The notes beneath the pieces were generated by a model that saw only the letters and a list, made by a program, of their open reading frames with translations, did not search any database and had not been told where the DNA came from. DNA of 64,000 nucleotides from Candidatus Woesearchaeota archaeon (GTDB lineage Archaea > Nanobdellota > Nanobdellia > Woesearchaeales > UBA10216), in assembly GCA_016184345.1 (NCBI GenBank), contig JACPCV010000003.1, positions 1-64,000 on the forward strand. The letters run 5' to 3'. Both the position numbers and the translations under genes were made by a program. Shown piece by piece: positions 26,961 through 36,200 of this stretch (position 1 is its first letter; each line of letters starts with the position of its first letter).

Positions 26961-27010
26961 TTGTGGGTAGAAAACTTTAAATACCCACAAATCCTTCATT
27001 TTACCCACAA
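26961..27010. promoter_or_regulatory. AbrB operator-like repeats flanking TATA box
   Basis: TTGTGGGTA (26961-26969), TACCCACAA (26982-26990), TACCCACAA (27002-27010) around CTTTAAATA. Confidence 0.6.
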
Positions 27011-27285
27011 TGAATGCTATCGTTGCTGATGAACGGGGAAGGATAACGCTTGGCTCGGAGTTGGTGAGGGAATGCGGCCGAAAGTTTTTCGCTGTCAAGG
27101 CGGGCAAAGAAATTGTACTTGTCCCAGTAGCCGAAGATCCGCTTGCTGAGCTTAGGAGACTGTTCAAAGAGGCAGGTATAGACCGCTACACTATTAAAGA
27201 GCTTAGGAAAATGGCATTAGAAGATGCTGAAAAAGAGGCAATGAAAAGTGTTCGCAGACACAGACTTTCTTCTCGCTCTAGTTAA
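27010..27285 (+). CDS. AbrB/SpoVT antitoxin
   Basis: MNAIVADERGRITLGSELVRECGRKFFAVKAGKEIVLVPV; overlaps PIN gene. Confidence 0.85.
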   Translation: MNAIVADERGRITLGSELVRECGRKFFAVKAGKEIVLVPVAEDPLAELRRLFKEAGIDRYTIKELRKMALEDAEKEAMKSVRRHRLSSRSS

Positions 27286-27625
27286 GGAATCAGACTGGCT
27301 AAAAGGGCGAGCTGAAAAGATCTTAAAACTCAATGAGAAGAGAATAACCACTTCAGTTTCTGTGATGATCGAAGTCGCCATTGTTTGCCAAAGAATTGAA
27401 ACAAATATAACGCAGGTATTTTCCCAGATATGCGGCTTGATTGAAGTGGACGAAACAACGCGCACATTATGCCTGAGAGCCTCGATATTCATGGAGAGGA
27501 ATAAGCTGAACATTTTCGATGCTTTTCACGCAGCATATTGCGGCAACGACGCCATCATAAGCTCTGACTCGGCATATGACAGGATAGGTTTGGAGCGTAT
27601 AAAATTGGAGAAAGTGCCGAGTTAA
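27248..27625 (+). CDS. PIN domain (VapC-like) toxin
   Basis: MFADTDFLLALVKESDWLKGRAEKIL ... FDAFHAAYCGNDAIISSDSAYD. Confidence 0.9.
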   Translation: MFADTDFLLALVKESDWLKGRAEKILKLNEKRITTSVSVMIEVAIVCQRIETNITQVFSQICGLIEVDETTRTLCLRASIFMERNKLNIFDAFHAAYCGNDAIISSDSAYDRIGLERIKLEKVPS

Positions 27626-27776
27626 ACGAACCCAGTTGTAGAAACTTTTAAATAGACAGAAAGGATTCTTGGTGTTGCTGAAATGCAGGTTTTTGACAGT
27701 TTAATTGGCAGGATGTCTCTTGTTCTTTCTGTAAATTTTGTATCAGATAGAAAACAAACAACGTGGAGGTAGGGCA

Positions 27777-28154
27777 ATGCACAGTGGAGGGTTTGGCGGA
27801 GGAAGGGGTTTCGGTGGCAGCAGGGATTTTAATGAAAAGGCTGCACCTGTCAGGGTTGGGGAGGAAGTTGACGTTACAATAGAGGCAGTCGGTGCAAAGG
27901 GTGACGGCATAGCAAAGAAGGAAGGCTTTGTCATCTTCGTGCCCAACACGAGCACCGGTGACAACGTAAAGATAAGGATTACCAAGGTTCTCAGCAACGT
28001 GGCTTTTGCCGAATTGGCTGGAAAGGGCGGAAGCTCCCAGCAGAAGAAGGAAAGCCGTGAAAGAAGCAGAGAGGAATCTGAAGGCCAGGCAGGCAGTGCT
28101 GAAACCGTAGAGCAGCCTGTTGACACTGAGAACTTCGGCGAGGAAGAGCAGTAA
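27777..28154 (+). CDS. TRAM domain RNA-binding protein
   Basis: VGEEVDVTIEAVGAKGDGIAKKEGFVIFVPNTSTGDNVKIRITKVLSNVAFAEL; GGAGGT SD at 27765. Confidence 0.92.
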   Translation: MHSGGFGGGRGFGGSRDFNEKAAPVRVGEEVDVTIEAVGAKGDGIAKKEGFVIFVPNTSTGDNVKIRITKVLSNVAFAELAGKGGSSQQKKESRERSREESEGQAGSAETVEQPVDTENFGEEEQ

Positions 28155-28169
28155 TAGAAAGCTTTTTGA

Positions 28170-28242
28170 TTGACCTTTCCCAAATCGACATTAGTCGATT
28201 GGGCCCAGTCGCAGGAGGCGACTTGGGTTAAGAAAAAGGTCA
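28170..28242 (+). repeat. two-armed palindromic element nested in TTGACC/GGTCA hairpin
   Basis: TTGACCTTT-CCCAAATCGACattaGTCGATTGGGCCCAGTCGCaggagGCGACTTGGG-ttaagAAAAAGGTCA. Confidence 0.8.
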
Positions 28243-28243
28243 T

Positions 28244-28777
28244 ATGAGGGTATTTATCGCCGTTGATTTGACAGAGGAAGTCAAAAGCGAGCTAGCAAGT
28301 GCCCAAAAGCAGCTTTCCTCAGCATCAGCTAAGATGAGCATGGCGCACGACTTCCACCTCACCCTGAAGTTTCTTGGAGAAATTACCCCTGCAAAGGTGG
28401 AAGTTGTTAAAAGCTGTTTAAGCAACATCAGATTCAAGACCTTCACTGCTGCTGTTGCAGGTGTTGGCGTTTTCCCCTCAGAAAATAACGTTAGGGTTGT
28501 CTGGGTTGGAATTGAGCCGGAAGACGAGCTTGTGCAGCTGCAGAAAAAGATTGATGACGCGCTTGAAAAAGAATTCGCTAAGGAAAAGGGCTTCAAGCCG
28601 CATCTGACTTTAGCAAGGGTAAAGTTTGTTTCTGACAAAAACAGCTTTTCACGGCAGCTGCAGCAAATAAAAGTTAAGAACGCTGAATTTGCCGTTGATT
28701 CGTTCAAGCTGAAAAGAAGTACGCTTTCCCGAGAAGGGGCAGTTTACGACGACTTGGCTGTTTACACCGGCAGATAA
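28244..28777 (+). CDS. thpR: RNA 2',3'-cyclic phosphodiesterase
   Basis: MRVFIAVDLTEEVK, HLTLKFLGEI, HLTLARVK (two HxT motifs). Confidence 0.93.
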   Translation: MRVFIAVDLTEEVKSELASAQKQLSSASAKMSMAHDFHLTLKFLGEITPAKVEVVKSCLSNIRFKTFTAAVAGVGVFPSENNVRVVWVGIEPEDELVQLQKKIDDALEKEFAKEKGFKPHLTLARVKFVSDKNSFSRQLQQIKVKNAEFAVDSFKLKRSTLSREGAVYDDLAVYTGR

Positions 28778-28812
28778 AAAGGTTTTTAAGCAAACAGGCT
28801 CTTCATATCAGG

Positions 28813-29658
28813 ATGGTTAATTACGGCGCTGCCTTCAGGCTTCCTTTTACCAACTGGGGAAGGTTTGGGACTTTGTTCGTGCTTTCGCTGGTTATTTCTG
28901 CTTTAAGCGAGGCAACCTCAATCGTTAGCAGCCTGAGCAAAAACACACTTGTTGGCTTTGCCTTGAAGCTTTTCTTTGTTGAGCTGGCGTTGTTTGCCAT
29001 GATGATTTTCGTCTACCTGATAGCAGCCGGCTACAGCTTGAGGATAGCCGGGAGCGCAACTCAGGGCAGGAATGAGTTTTCTTCCTTTGAGAACTTCTTT
29101 TCTTTGATAGTGCCAGGCCTTAAATATTTTCTGGCAATGCTGATTTATTTCATTCCTTTCATTATTGCTATGGCAATCGGTTTTGCTTTGGCAATTGGCG
29201 ATGTTGTGGGTGCTTCTTCAGGCCTTGCGGTAGCAGGTGTGGTCCTCTTAATCCCTATACTCTTGGCGTGGCTTGTTTTGGCTGTCTACATCCTGCCGAT
29301 GCTGATGGCGCACTTTGCTCATGAGGGCAGGTTCTCTGCATTTTTTGAGCTTCGGAAGGTGCTGAAGTACGCATTCACCTCTGCTTACTTTATGCCGTGG
29401 CTGGCAGTTGTTGGTTACTCAATAGCGCTTTTCATACCTTATTTCATTATAGCGCTTCCAATCAGCATAATCTCTATCGCTATGCCGCGCGCCGCGCTTC
29501 TTGCAGCGCCTGTTAGCGCGCTTTACAGCACAATCCTTACCCCTACTGTGATGAACTTGTACGGGCAGGCGTACCGTGATGCAACAGCAGGCGGTAAAGC
29601 GAAAACCGTGGCTGCTGCAACTCTTGTTGAGAAGGCAAAAAGGAAAAGTAAAAAGTAA
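28813..29658 (+). CDS. polytopic membrane protein (DUF4013-like)
   Basis: Multiple TM helices; terminates MNLYGQAYRDA. Confidence 0.6.
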   Translation: MVNYGAAFRLPFTNWGRFGTLFVLSLVISALSEATSIVSSLSKNTLVGFALKLFFVELALFAMMIFVYLIAAGYSLRIAGSATQGRNEFSSFENFFSLIVPGLKYFLAMLIYFIPFIIAMAIGFALAIGDVVGASSGLAVAGVVLLIPILLAWLVLAVYILPMLMAHFAHEGRFSAFFELRKVLKYAFTSAYFMPWLAVVGYSIALFIPYFIIALPISIISIAMPRAALLAAPVSALYSTILTPTVMNLYGQAYRDATAGGKAKTVAAATLVEKAKRKSKK

Positions 29659-29741
29659 GCTTTATAAGCAACCTGCTGATTCTGCCGTGTTATTGCCCAA
29701 ATGCTTGCACTGTTGAGCATTGTCTGCGACGGGCTATAATA

Positions 29742-29786
29742 CAGAGGCAGCGAGCTGCCTCTGCACATCGGCACCTGCCGATGTTG
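29742..29786 (+). repeat. two-armed palindromic element, divergent
   Basis: CAGAGGCAGCgaGCTGCCTCTGCACATCGGCAccTGCCGATGTTG. Confidence 0.6.
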
Positions 29787-29829
29787 AGTTGCAGTTCAAG
29801 CGAATTCTTGGACTGTTAATAACGGAGGA

Positions 29830-30440
29830 TGGTTAATATGACTGAAGTTGAGCAGTTTTTGGTTGCCCAGGACGTTTACCTAAAGGCAGGCATACACATA
29901 GGGACAAAGTTCCGCACTAGGTACATGGAGCAGTTCATTTACAAGACAAGGCCTGATGGCTTGTCTGTCCTTAACCTCCAGAAGATTGACGAGAGGATTA
30001 GGCAGGCTGCAAACCTGTTCTCAAAGTACAAGCCTGAGGAAATCATAATTGTCGGGAAGAGGGAGAACAGCTGGAAGGCAATAAAAGCCCTTAACCGCCA
30101 TACAGGGATAAAGATTTTTGCCGGAAGGTACATGCCGGGCATCCTCACCAATCCTGTGCTTGACAATTACATTGAAGGCAGGATTATCATGGTTACCGAC
30201 CCGTGGCCTGACCGAAATGTCGTTGACGATGCTGTAAAGATAGGCGTGCCTGTTGTTGCGCTCTGTGACACGAACAACAACGCGAACAACGTTGACCTTG
30301 TGATTCCGTGCAACAACAAGGGCAAGAAGAGCCTTGGTCTGCTTTTCTGGATTCTCGCCAGGGAATACCTCAAGAAAAGGGGCGTCATTAAGAGTGATGA
30401 TGAGTTCAAGGCTCCGTTGGAAGAGTTTACTGAGGAGTAA
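29830..30440 (+). CDS. rpsB: 30S ribosomal protein uS2
   Basis: Archaeal uS2: YLKAGIHIGTKFRTRYMEQFIYKTRPDGLSVLNLQKIDERI ... VVALCDTNNNANNVDLVIPCNNKGKKSLGLLFWILAREYL. Confidence 0.97.
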
Positions 30441-30478
30441 GGCAAAAAATTAAATACTTGTCAGTGAAGCTCTGAGGC

Positions 30479-31042
30479 GTGTGGCCTAAGATACTTTCTG
30501 ATAGAGGCATTCTTCAAAGCTTAGATTCGCATATTGAAAATGATGAAGTGGTGGAGCTTAGAGAGCTTTCTGCCGTGCTATCTCTTTTTAAAGGCTTTTT
30601 GGAGTTTATCCATGGTCCGGTGAGAAAAGCTGCCCTTTATCCAAACAAATGGCCAATTGGGAAGGCAACAGATAAAGCTGAACAAATAAAGAGCTTAATA
30701 CGAGATGCCAAAAAACATGAGTCGAATTTGGAAAAACGTGCTAAAGCGGTCGCCAAACTGATTGGGTCTAGAAAGGTAGGATTCTCTCCTCAGGCAGTAA
30801 CACTTGCCGTGCAGGAAGTTGCTAGAGCAAAGGCTGTTGAAGAAGAGATGAACAGCATACTAGAAAGTCTTGAAAACTTCGGGAAGGCGCTTCAGGAATG
30901 GGAGAAAAAAGGTGACGAAGCTTTTTACCATAATGCTGAAAATTTACTGCAAGTAATTCAAAATAAGGTTTATGATACTCATAACAGAATTCGTTTTTTA
31001 ATCTACAGCGAAAGGCTTCTGGAAAATATGGAAGGCGTATAG
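30479..31042 (+). CDS. hypothetical coiled-coil/helical protein
   Basis: GTG start, long helical ORF. Confidence 0.55.
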   Translation: MWPKILSDRGILQSLDSHIENDEVVELRELSAVLSLFKGFLEFIHGPVRKAALYPNKWPIGKATDKAEQIKSLIRDAKKHESNLEKRAKAVAKLIGSRKVGFSPQAVTLAVQEVARAKAVEEEMNSILESLENFGKALQEWEKKGDEAFYHNAENLLQVIQNKVYDTHNRIRFLIYSERLLENMEGV

Positions 31043-31104
31043 CGATACTTATAAAGTGAGAAGTGTCAGAAAATAGCGGGAGCTATCCGGCTTAAAATGC
31101 AGTT

Positions 31105-31239
31105 TCACTCCTCAAAGTCAGATTCGTAGCCAAGCATGAATCCCTCTTCGGCTGCGTCAAGCTCGTCATCGTCGAGGAGGTCTGATGCCCCGCGCTCGTC
31201 GTAGACGTCTATTTCATTTTCTTCTTCAATTTTGCTCAT
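31105..31239 (-). CDS. 44-aa acidic protein with EExFMxGYE motif
   Basis: Manual ORF MSKIEEENEIDVYDERGASDLLDDDELDAAEEGFMLGYESDFEE. Confidence 0.65.
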   Translation of the reverse strand: MSKIEEENEIDVYDERGASDLLDDDELDAAEEGFMLGYESDFEE

Positions 31240-31364
31240 AAGCTGGAAGGGCAAAATATTAATATATATGCTTATGCCCTATACCTAATATATTATATAC
31301 TTAGGCGAGAAAACCATATTATTAATATTTTAAAATTTATATAAATATTCCGGGGGTAGGCTTG

Positions 31365-32315
31365 ATGACTGAGTTCAGGAAACTGATGGCGTTTGGCAAC
31401 TCTTCGTTTGTTGTTTCTGTCCCGAAGGACTGGGTTGAGAAGAACAGGCTGAAGAAGGGCGACATCCTGGTGGTTGACGAGCGCCCTAACGAGCTTACGT
31501 TCGCCTCAAAGGACTCCAGCGAGCGGAAGCAGGTGAGGGAGGCGGCCATAAGCGCAGCAGGGAAAGGCATCCAGGAAATCAAGACCGAGATAACTGCGCT
31601 CTATGTAAACAATTTTGACGTGATAATGGTTACCGAGGTTGGTGCTGCGGCAAAGGACATCAAGGACGTGTTTCACGGCCTTGTCGGAATGGAAATCATG
31701 GATGAGACAACCACGAAGATTGTTGCCAAGGACATGCTTGACATCAAGGAGGTGTCAATGAGTAATGTTGTGAGGAGGGTTGATATTATCCTGCGCTCCA
31801 TGCTTGAGGATTCAGTGGGCTTTTCGGGCGCTGAGGCTGAAAGCGTTTATGAGAGGGACAAGGAAGTCAACAGGCTCACCCTTTTGGGATTCAGAACTGC
31901 ACGGGCTGCCGCCAACAACCCGAGGCTGTTAAGGCTGTTTGAAACAACTTACTGGAATATCATGGTTTCCAAGCAGATTCTCTCCCATCTTGAGAGGTTT
32001 GGTGACCAGATAAAGCGCATCCTGAGGTTTGCGAAGGAGAACAGCAAGGAAGTTGCCAAGCTCAAGGGCTTCAGGGAAATTTATGCCAGTATCGTGAAGC
32101 ATTACGAGGCAGTCATGAAGATTTACTACAACAGGGACAAGAGCCAGGCCTTTAAGACAGAGACTAACTCAAAGACTCTGCTGAAGGAGTGCGACCGCCT
32201 GCTTGTGAAGTACAACTCTGTTGCTGCTGCGAGGATGATTGAGTACTTCAAGTACATGATAATCTCAGTCAGCGGAATCTTAAGGAACAACATGGAGCAG
32301 GAAGAACAGAGTTAA
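31365..32315 (+). CDS. AbrB/SpoVT + PhoU domain regulator
   Basis: RKLMAFGNSSFVVSVPKDWVEKNRLKKGDILVV plus PhoU helices. Confidence 0.85.
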   Translation: MTEFRKLMAFGNSSFVVSVPKDWVEKNRLKKGDILVVDERPNELTFASKDSSERKQVREAAISAAGKGIQEIKTEITALYVNNFDVIMVTEVGAAAKDIKDVFHGLVGMEIMDETTTKIVAKDMLDIKEVSMSNVVRRVDIILRSMLEDSVGFSGAEAESVYERDKEVNRLTLLGFRTARAAANNPRLLRLFETTYWNIMVSKQILSHLERFGDQIKRILRFAKENSKEVAKLKGFREIYASIVKHYEAVMKIYYNRDKSQAFKTETNSKTLLKECDRLLVKYNSVAAARMIEYFKYMIISVSGILRNNMEQEEQS

Positions 32316-32998
32316 ACCTCTTCAAATCCTTGCTCCCTTATCTTGAACGTGATTTCTTTCCCGGGGAGGCTGCGGTGCTTTGTGACTGCTGCTGTCCTTG
32401 TCCCATTGGGGTTTATCCTGAGCTCTATGAGGCACTTGCTGCTGTACTTGAGGATGTCTCCCCCCACCATTTTGATTTTTGTCTTGTCTGAGAAGTCGGC
32501 ATACACTGGAGTTGACACGACAACAGGGATGTCTCTCGTTCTTGCTATTGTGAGCAGGACAGACAGCTGCTTTCCAAGCTCCCTGTTCAGGTTTGCGTTG
32601 TCCTCTCCCCGTTCAATCCTGTAAAGCGAGGAGATTGTGTCGCAAATAATCATGCATACCCTTGAGCTTGCCTGCTCCGATAGGGTTTCAACGTATTTTT
32701 TCTGCTCTGCAAAGCTTGTTGCCTTGATGAGCATAATCCTCTCCATGATTTTCCGTGCTTCTTTGTCATTCCCTGACAGCTGCTGAAGCCTCTCGGTTGA
32801 GAACCCGCCTTCTGTGTCTATGAACACTACCTTTTTGTCTTTGTTTTCTTTTTGCGTGGCAGCGCTCACTGCAGCGATGAGGCAGGTTGTTGTCTTGCCT
32901 GAGCCCGGCGGCCCGTAGAGAGTTGTTAAAACGTCTGTTTCATACCCTCCTTCAAGCAGCCTGTCAAGCGCATCGCTGCCTGTTGGAACCTTTGCCAT
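32312..32998 (-). CDS. radB: DNA repair and recombination protein RadB
   Basis: VPTGSDALDRLLEGGYETDVLTTLYGPPGSGKTTTCLIA; RecA-core only. Confidence 0.92.
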   Translation of the reverse strand: MAKVPTGSDALDRLLEGGYETDVLTTLYGPPGSGKTTTCLIAAVSAATQKENKDKKVVFIDTEGGFSTERLQQLSGNDKEARKIMERIMLIKATSFAEQKKYVETLSEQASSRVCMIICDTISSLYRIERGEDNANLNRELGKQLSVLLTIARTRDIPVVVSTPVYADFSDKTKIKMVGGDILKYSSKCLIELRINPNGTRTAAVTKHRSLPGKEITFKIREQGFEEV

Positions 32999-33106
32999 GC
33001 CTGCAGCTGTTCCTTTGCATTATTTAAAGGATTTGGAAACCGCGCACATGGAAACCCAGTACGAAATGTTTTTAAATTGCCATCTAAGCCTTTGGGCTGT
33101 TGGGAA

Positions 33107-33433
33107 ATGGCTGGAACCGCATTGGAAGAAATCAGGCAGGCTGAGAAGGAAGCTGACAGGATTATTGAGGATGCTGGCCGAAGGAAGGAAGCTGTTATTA
33201 GCGAGGCAAGGGCAAAAGCTGCACAGTTCTTAAAGGACAAAGAGAAAGAGCTTGCTAAAGGTAAAGCCAGCTCAATGGAAAACTTGAAGGAAAAGCTTCT
33301 GGCGGCTAGGAGCAAGGTTCTTTCTGAGGGCTCTGAAAAGGTTAAGGTACTCAGGAAGTCTGGTGAAAAGAAGGTAAGCGAGGCTGCCGAGCTGGCCCTT
33401 GAGGCATTTGAGAACGAGATTTCAAGGCCGTAA
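33107..33433 (+). CDS. ahaH: A-type ATP synthase subunit H
   Basis: LEEIRQAEKEADRIIEDAGRRKEAVISEARAKAAQF; first gene of ATPase operon. Confidence 0.85.
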   Translation: MAGTALEEIRQAEKEADRIIEDAGRRKEAVISEARAKAAQFLKDKEKELAKGKASSMENLKEKLLAARSKVLSEGSEKVKVLRKSGEKKVSEAAELALEAFENEISRP

Positions 33434-33455
33434 GTCATTGTGGTTGTGAGTGCGA

Positions 33456-35336
33456 ATGTTTGCCCCTGAACGGATGATGAAGGTAACAGTGATTGGACCT
33501 CAGAGCGTGATGGATAAGGCCATCAGGGAGCTTCACAGGCTCAGGGTCGTGCACATAACCGACCACCAGAAGGGCGAGCTTGACATAGGCAGCCCGTTCC
33601 AGAAAGCTGACAAGCTTTCAGAGCTTCTCACGGCAGCCAGGGCAGTTTCTTCAGCGCTGGGCATTTCAGGCAAAAAGGAGCTTTCAAATGGCTTCCGGGC
33701 TGTTGGGGTGAAAAACATGGCCGAACTTGAGAAGGCGATGAAGAAGCTTAAGCTAAAGGTCAGCGAGATTGCAGACGGCAGCAAGGCAGCTGCTGATGAG
33801 ATTAAAAAAATAAGTTTGAAAGAGCAGCAGCTTGCCAGCATCCAGAAGCTGGGCCTCTCTCCTGATGCGTTTTCCGGTTACAGGTCAATTTCACATTTTT
33901 TCGGGACAGTCACGGATGCCCAAAGGCTGAGGGAGTCGCTTCTTGCTGTTACTGACAAGTTCGAGCTCTTCTCAGCAGAGGACAAAGGAAAGGGGGTTGA
34001 TAAGGGGCATCCCCTTATTGCGCTGTTCATTGAATCCGGGAAAAGGAACGAGGCAGCTGACCTGCTTGCAAGCCAGGGCTTTGCAGAAATCCAGCTCTCT
34101 GAAATAAGGGAAACTACAGGCTCTGTTGTGGCTGCCCTGGAAGCGGTTGCAAAGAAAAAAGAGAGGCTTCAGAAGCAGGTTGAATCAGGCCGCGTGGCCC
34201 TTGCAAGGCTGGCTGTCAAATGGAATGATTTCCTGCTTTTGAGCGAGCAGCTCATTTCAGGGGAGCTTGAGAAGGCCGAGGCGCCGTTGAAGTTTGCCGT
34301 CACAAAGAATGCTTTCATAGTACAGGGGTGGGTTCCCTTGAGTGCGCTTGAAAATTTGGAGTCAAATCTTGGCAGGGTGACTGGCGAGAGGATTTTTGTG
34401 GAGGCTGAGCCTCCACACCATGGCGAGCCTGTTCCTGTAAAGCTTGACAATCCAAAGCCTGCAAGGCCGTTTGAGTTCTTCATGAGCCTTTACGCCCTGC
34501 CGAGGTATGATGAGATTGACCCTACGCTCTTCATGTTTGTAACATTTCCGCTTTTTTTCGGCCTGATTTTGGGTGATGTCGGCTACGGCCTTGTTACTTT
34601 TTTCCTGCTGCTCTGGCTGAAGGAAAAAATGCCAGGCTCGGCCAAGCTTGTTAACGTGATTGTGCCTGCAGCAGTTGCTTCTGTCTTTTTCGGCTTCCTG
34701 TTTGGGGAGGTGTTTGGCTTTGAAGGCGCTTTTGGCTTTGAATTCCCTCACCTGATAAGCAGGACCCATGACGTTAACGGGATGCTGCTGATAGCTTTTG
34801 CCATCGGCCTCCTGCACATTAACCTGGGATTTGTGCTGGGCTTCCTCAATGAGCTTCGCCATAAGGGGCTTTTCAGGGCTTTTGCTGCAAAGCTGAGCTG
34901 GATTATCCTGCAGGTTGGGGTGGCACTTGTTGCCTTGGCTATGGCTGGCAAGCTTAATATTCCGGTGTACGTGGGAATCGCTGTTGCTGTTGCTTCAGTC
35001 ATACTGATTTATATTGGGGAGTCCATGAGGGGCATGGTGGAAATACCTGGCCTGCTAAGCAATCTCATGTCTTACACGAGGCTTGCTGCAGTCGGCCTTT
35101 CATCGGTTGAGCTGGCTTTGGTGATAAATGGCTTGGCTGGGCAAGTTTCCCACAGCGGCGCTGCAGGAATCGCATTTGGTGTCCTCATATTGTTCATAGG
35201 CCACACGATAAACCTTGCACTTGGCCTGCTTGGCAGCTTCCTGCACAGCATGAGGCTCCACTATGTTGAGTTTTTCACAAAGTTTTTTGAAGGGGGGGCG
35301 TTTCCGTTCAGGCCGTTCGGCTCAAAAACAGCTTAA
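33456..35336 (+). CDS. atpI: A/V-type ATP synthase subunit I
   Basis: FVTFPLFFGLILGDVGYGL, SYTRLAAVGLSSVELALVIN, LHYVEFFTKFFEGGAFPFRPF. Confidence 0.95.
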   Translation: MFAPERMMKVTVIGPQSVMDKAIRELHRLRVVHITDHQKGELDIGSPFQKADKLSELLTAARAVSSALGISGKKELSNGFRAVGVKNMAELEKAMKKLKLKVSEIADGSKAAADEIKKISLKEQQLASIQKLGLSPDAFSGYRSISHFFGTVTDAQRLRESLLAVTDKFELFSAEDKGKGVDKGHPLIALFIESGKRNEAADLLASQGFAEIQLSEIRETTGSVVAALEAVAKKKERLQKQVESGRVALARLAVKWNDFLLLSEQLISGELEKAEAPLKFAVTKNAFIVQGWVPLSALENLESNLGRVTGERIFVEAEPPHHGEPVPVKLDNPKPARPFEFFMSLYALPRYDEIDPTLFMFVTFPLFFGLILGDVGYGLVTFFLLLWLKEKMPGSAKLVNVIVPAAVASVFFGFLFGEVFGFEGAFGFEFPHLISRTHDVNGMLLIAFAIGLLHINLGFVLGFLNELRHKGLFRAFAAKLSWIILQVGVALVALAMAGKLNIPVYVGIAVAVASVILIYIGESMRGMVEIPGLLSNLMSYTRLAAVGLSSVELALVINGLAGQVSHSGAAGIAFGVLILFIGHTINLALGLLGSFLHSMRLHYVEFFTKFFEGGAFPFRPFGSKTA

Positions 35337-35369
35337 AAATAAAAAATTTGGATTTGGAGGTTAGGAAAA

Positions 35370-35591
35370 ATGGCAGAACCAGGATTGGTTGCAATTGGCG
35401 CCGGGCTTGCAATAGGCCTTACTGCGCTTGGTGCAGGCCTTGCAGAGAAGGAGATTGGCGCTGCAGCAGTTGGCGCAATGGCGGAGAAGGAAGAGGTTTT
35501 CGGGAAGGGCCTTATCTTGACGGTTATCCCTGAAACCCTGGTCATCTTCGGCCTTGTCGTTGCAATACTGATAATGAACCTTGCAAAGTAG
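35370..35591 (+). CDS. atpK: A/V-type ATP synthase subunit K (proteolipid)
   Basis: Single two-helix hairpin, GAGLAIGLTALGAGLAEKEIGAAAVGAMAEKEEVFGKGLILTVIPETLVIFGLVVAILI. Confidence 0.95.
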   Translation: MAEPGLVAIGAGLAIGLTALGAGLAEKEIGAAAVGAMAEKEEVFGKGLILTVIPETLVIFGLVVAILIMNLAK

Positions 35592-35642
35592 GAATTGCGC
35601 ACATTATGGCGTTACTGATAGCAGTTGCGCCGATTGACAAAC

Positions 35643-36200
35643 ATGGGGCTCGAAAAGGTTAAGCAGGATATACTTGAAAAGGCTCGGAAGGAAGCTGATG
35701 AAATATTGGCAGCTGCCGCAGCAGAAGCAAAGGCTGTCATGAGGTCTGCAGAGAAGCAGGTACAGGAGTATGAGAAGGCTCTTGCTGAGGAAGAGGATAA
35801 GACTGCCGAACTCATGAAGAGAAGGGAGGTCGCGTCTGCTGAGCTTGAGCTGCAGAAGCAGATGCTCACGGCAAAGAACGAGCTGATTGAAAGCGTCTTC
35901 GCTCAGGTTAAGGGAAAGCTCAGGGTGCGTAGTGATAAAAGCAGGGAAGCTGACGTAAAATCGCTGCTGAAAGCCGCATCGCAGGAGATGGATGTTGCTG
36001 TTGTCCAGTGCAACAGCAGGGATGCAAGGTTCGTTGAAAGCGGTAAGTTAAAGATTGCCAAAAATGACGCCCTGATTGGCGGCATAATTGCAGAGAGCCC
36101 TGACGGGAAGCTGAGGGTTGACTATAGCTATGAAACCCTGCTTGGGCAGGTAAAGGCAAAGGTGCTGAGTGATGTTGCAAAAAAGCTATTTGGCAAGTAG
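35643..36200 (+). CDS. atpE: A/V-type ATP synthase subunit E
   Basis: GLEKVKQDILEKARKEADEILAAA; GGIIAESPDGKLRVDYSYETLL. Confidence 0.92.
   Translation: MGLEKVKQDILEKARKEADEILAAAAAEAKAVMRSAEKQVQEYEKALAEEEDKTAELMKRREVASAELELQKQMLTAKNELIESVFAQVKGKLRVRSDKSREADVKSLLKAASQEMDVAVVQCNSRDARFVESGKLKIAKNDALIGGIIAESPDGKLRVDYSYETLLGQVKAKVLSDVAKKLFGK

Noticed and set aside
29660-29828. Possible tRNA or snoRNA-like gene from several hairpins
   Set aside because: No T-loop GGTTCRANYC or acceptor/anticodon geometry; treated as palindromic repeats instead.
35370-35591. Assigning Na+ versus H+ specificity to the ATPase from subunit K (IPETLVIFG)
   Set aside because: The motif alone is not decisive without alignment and biochemical reference.
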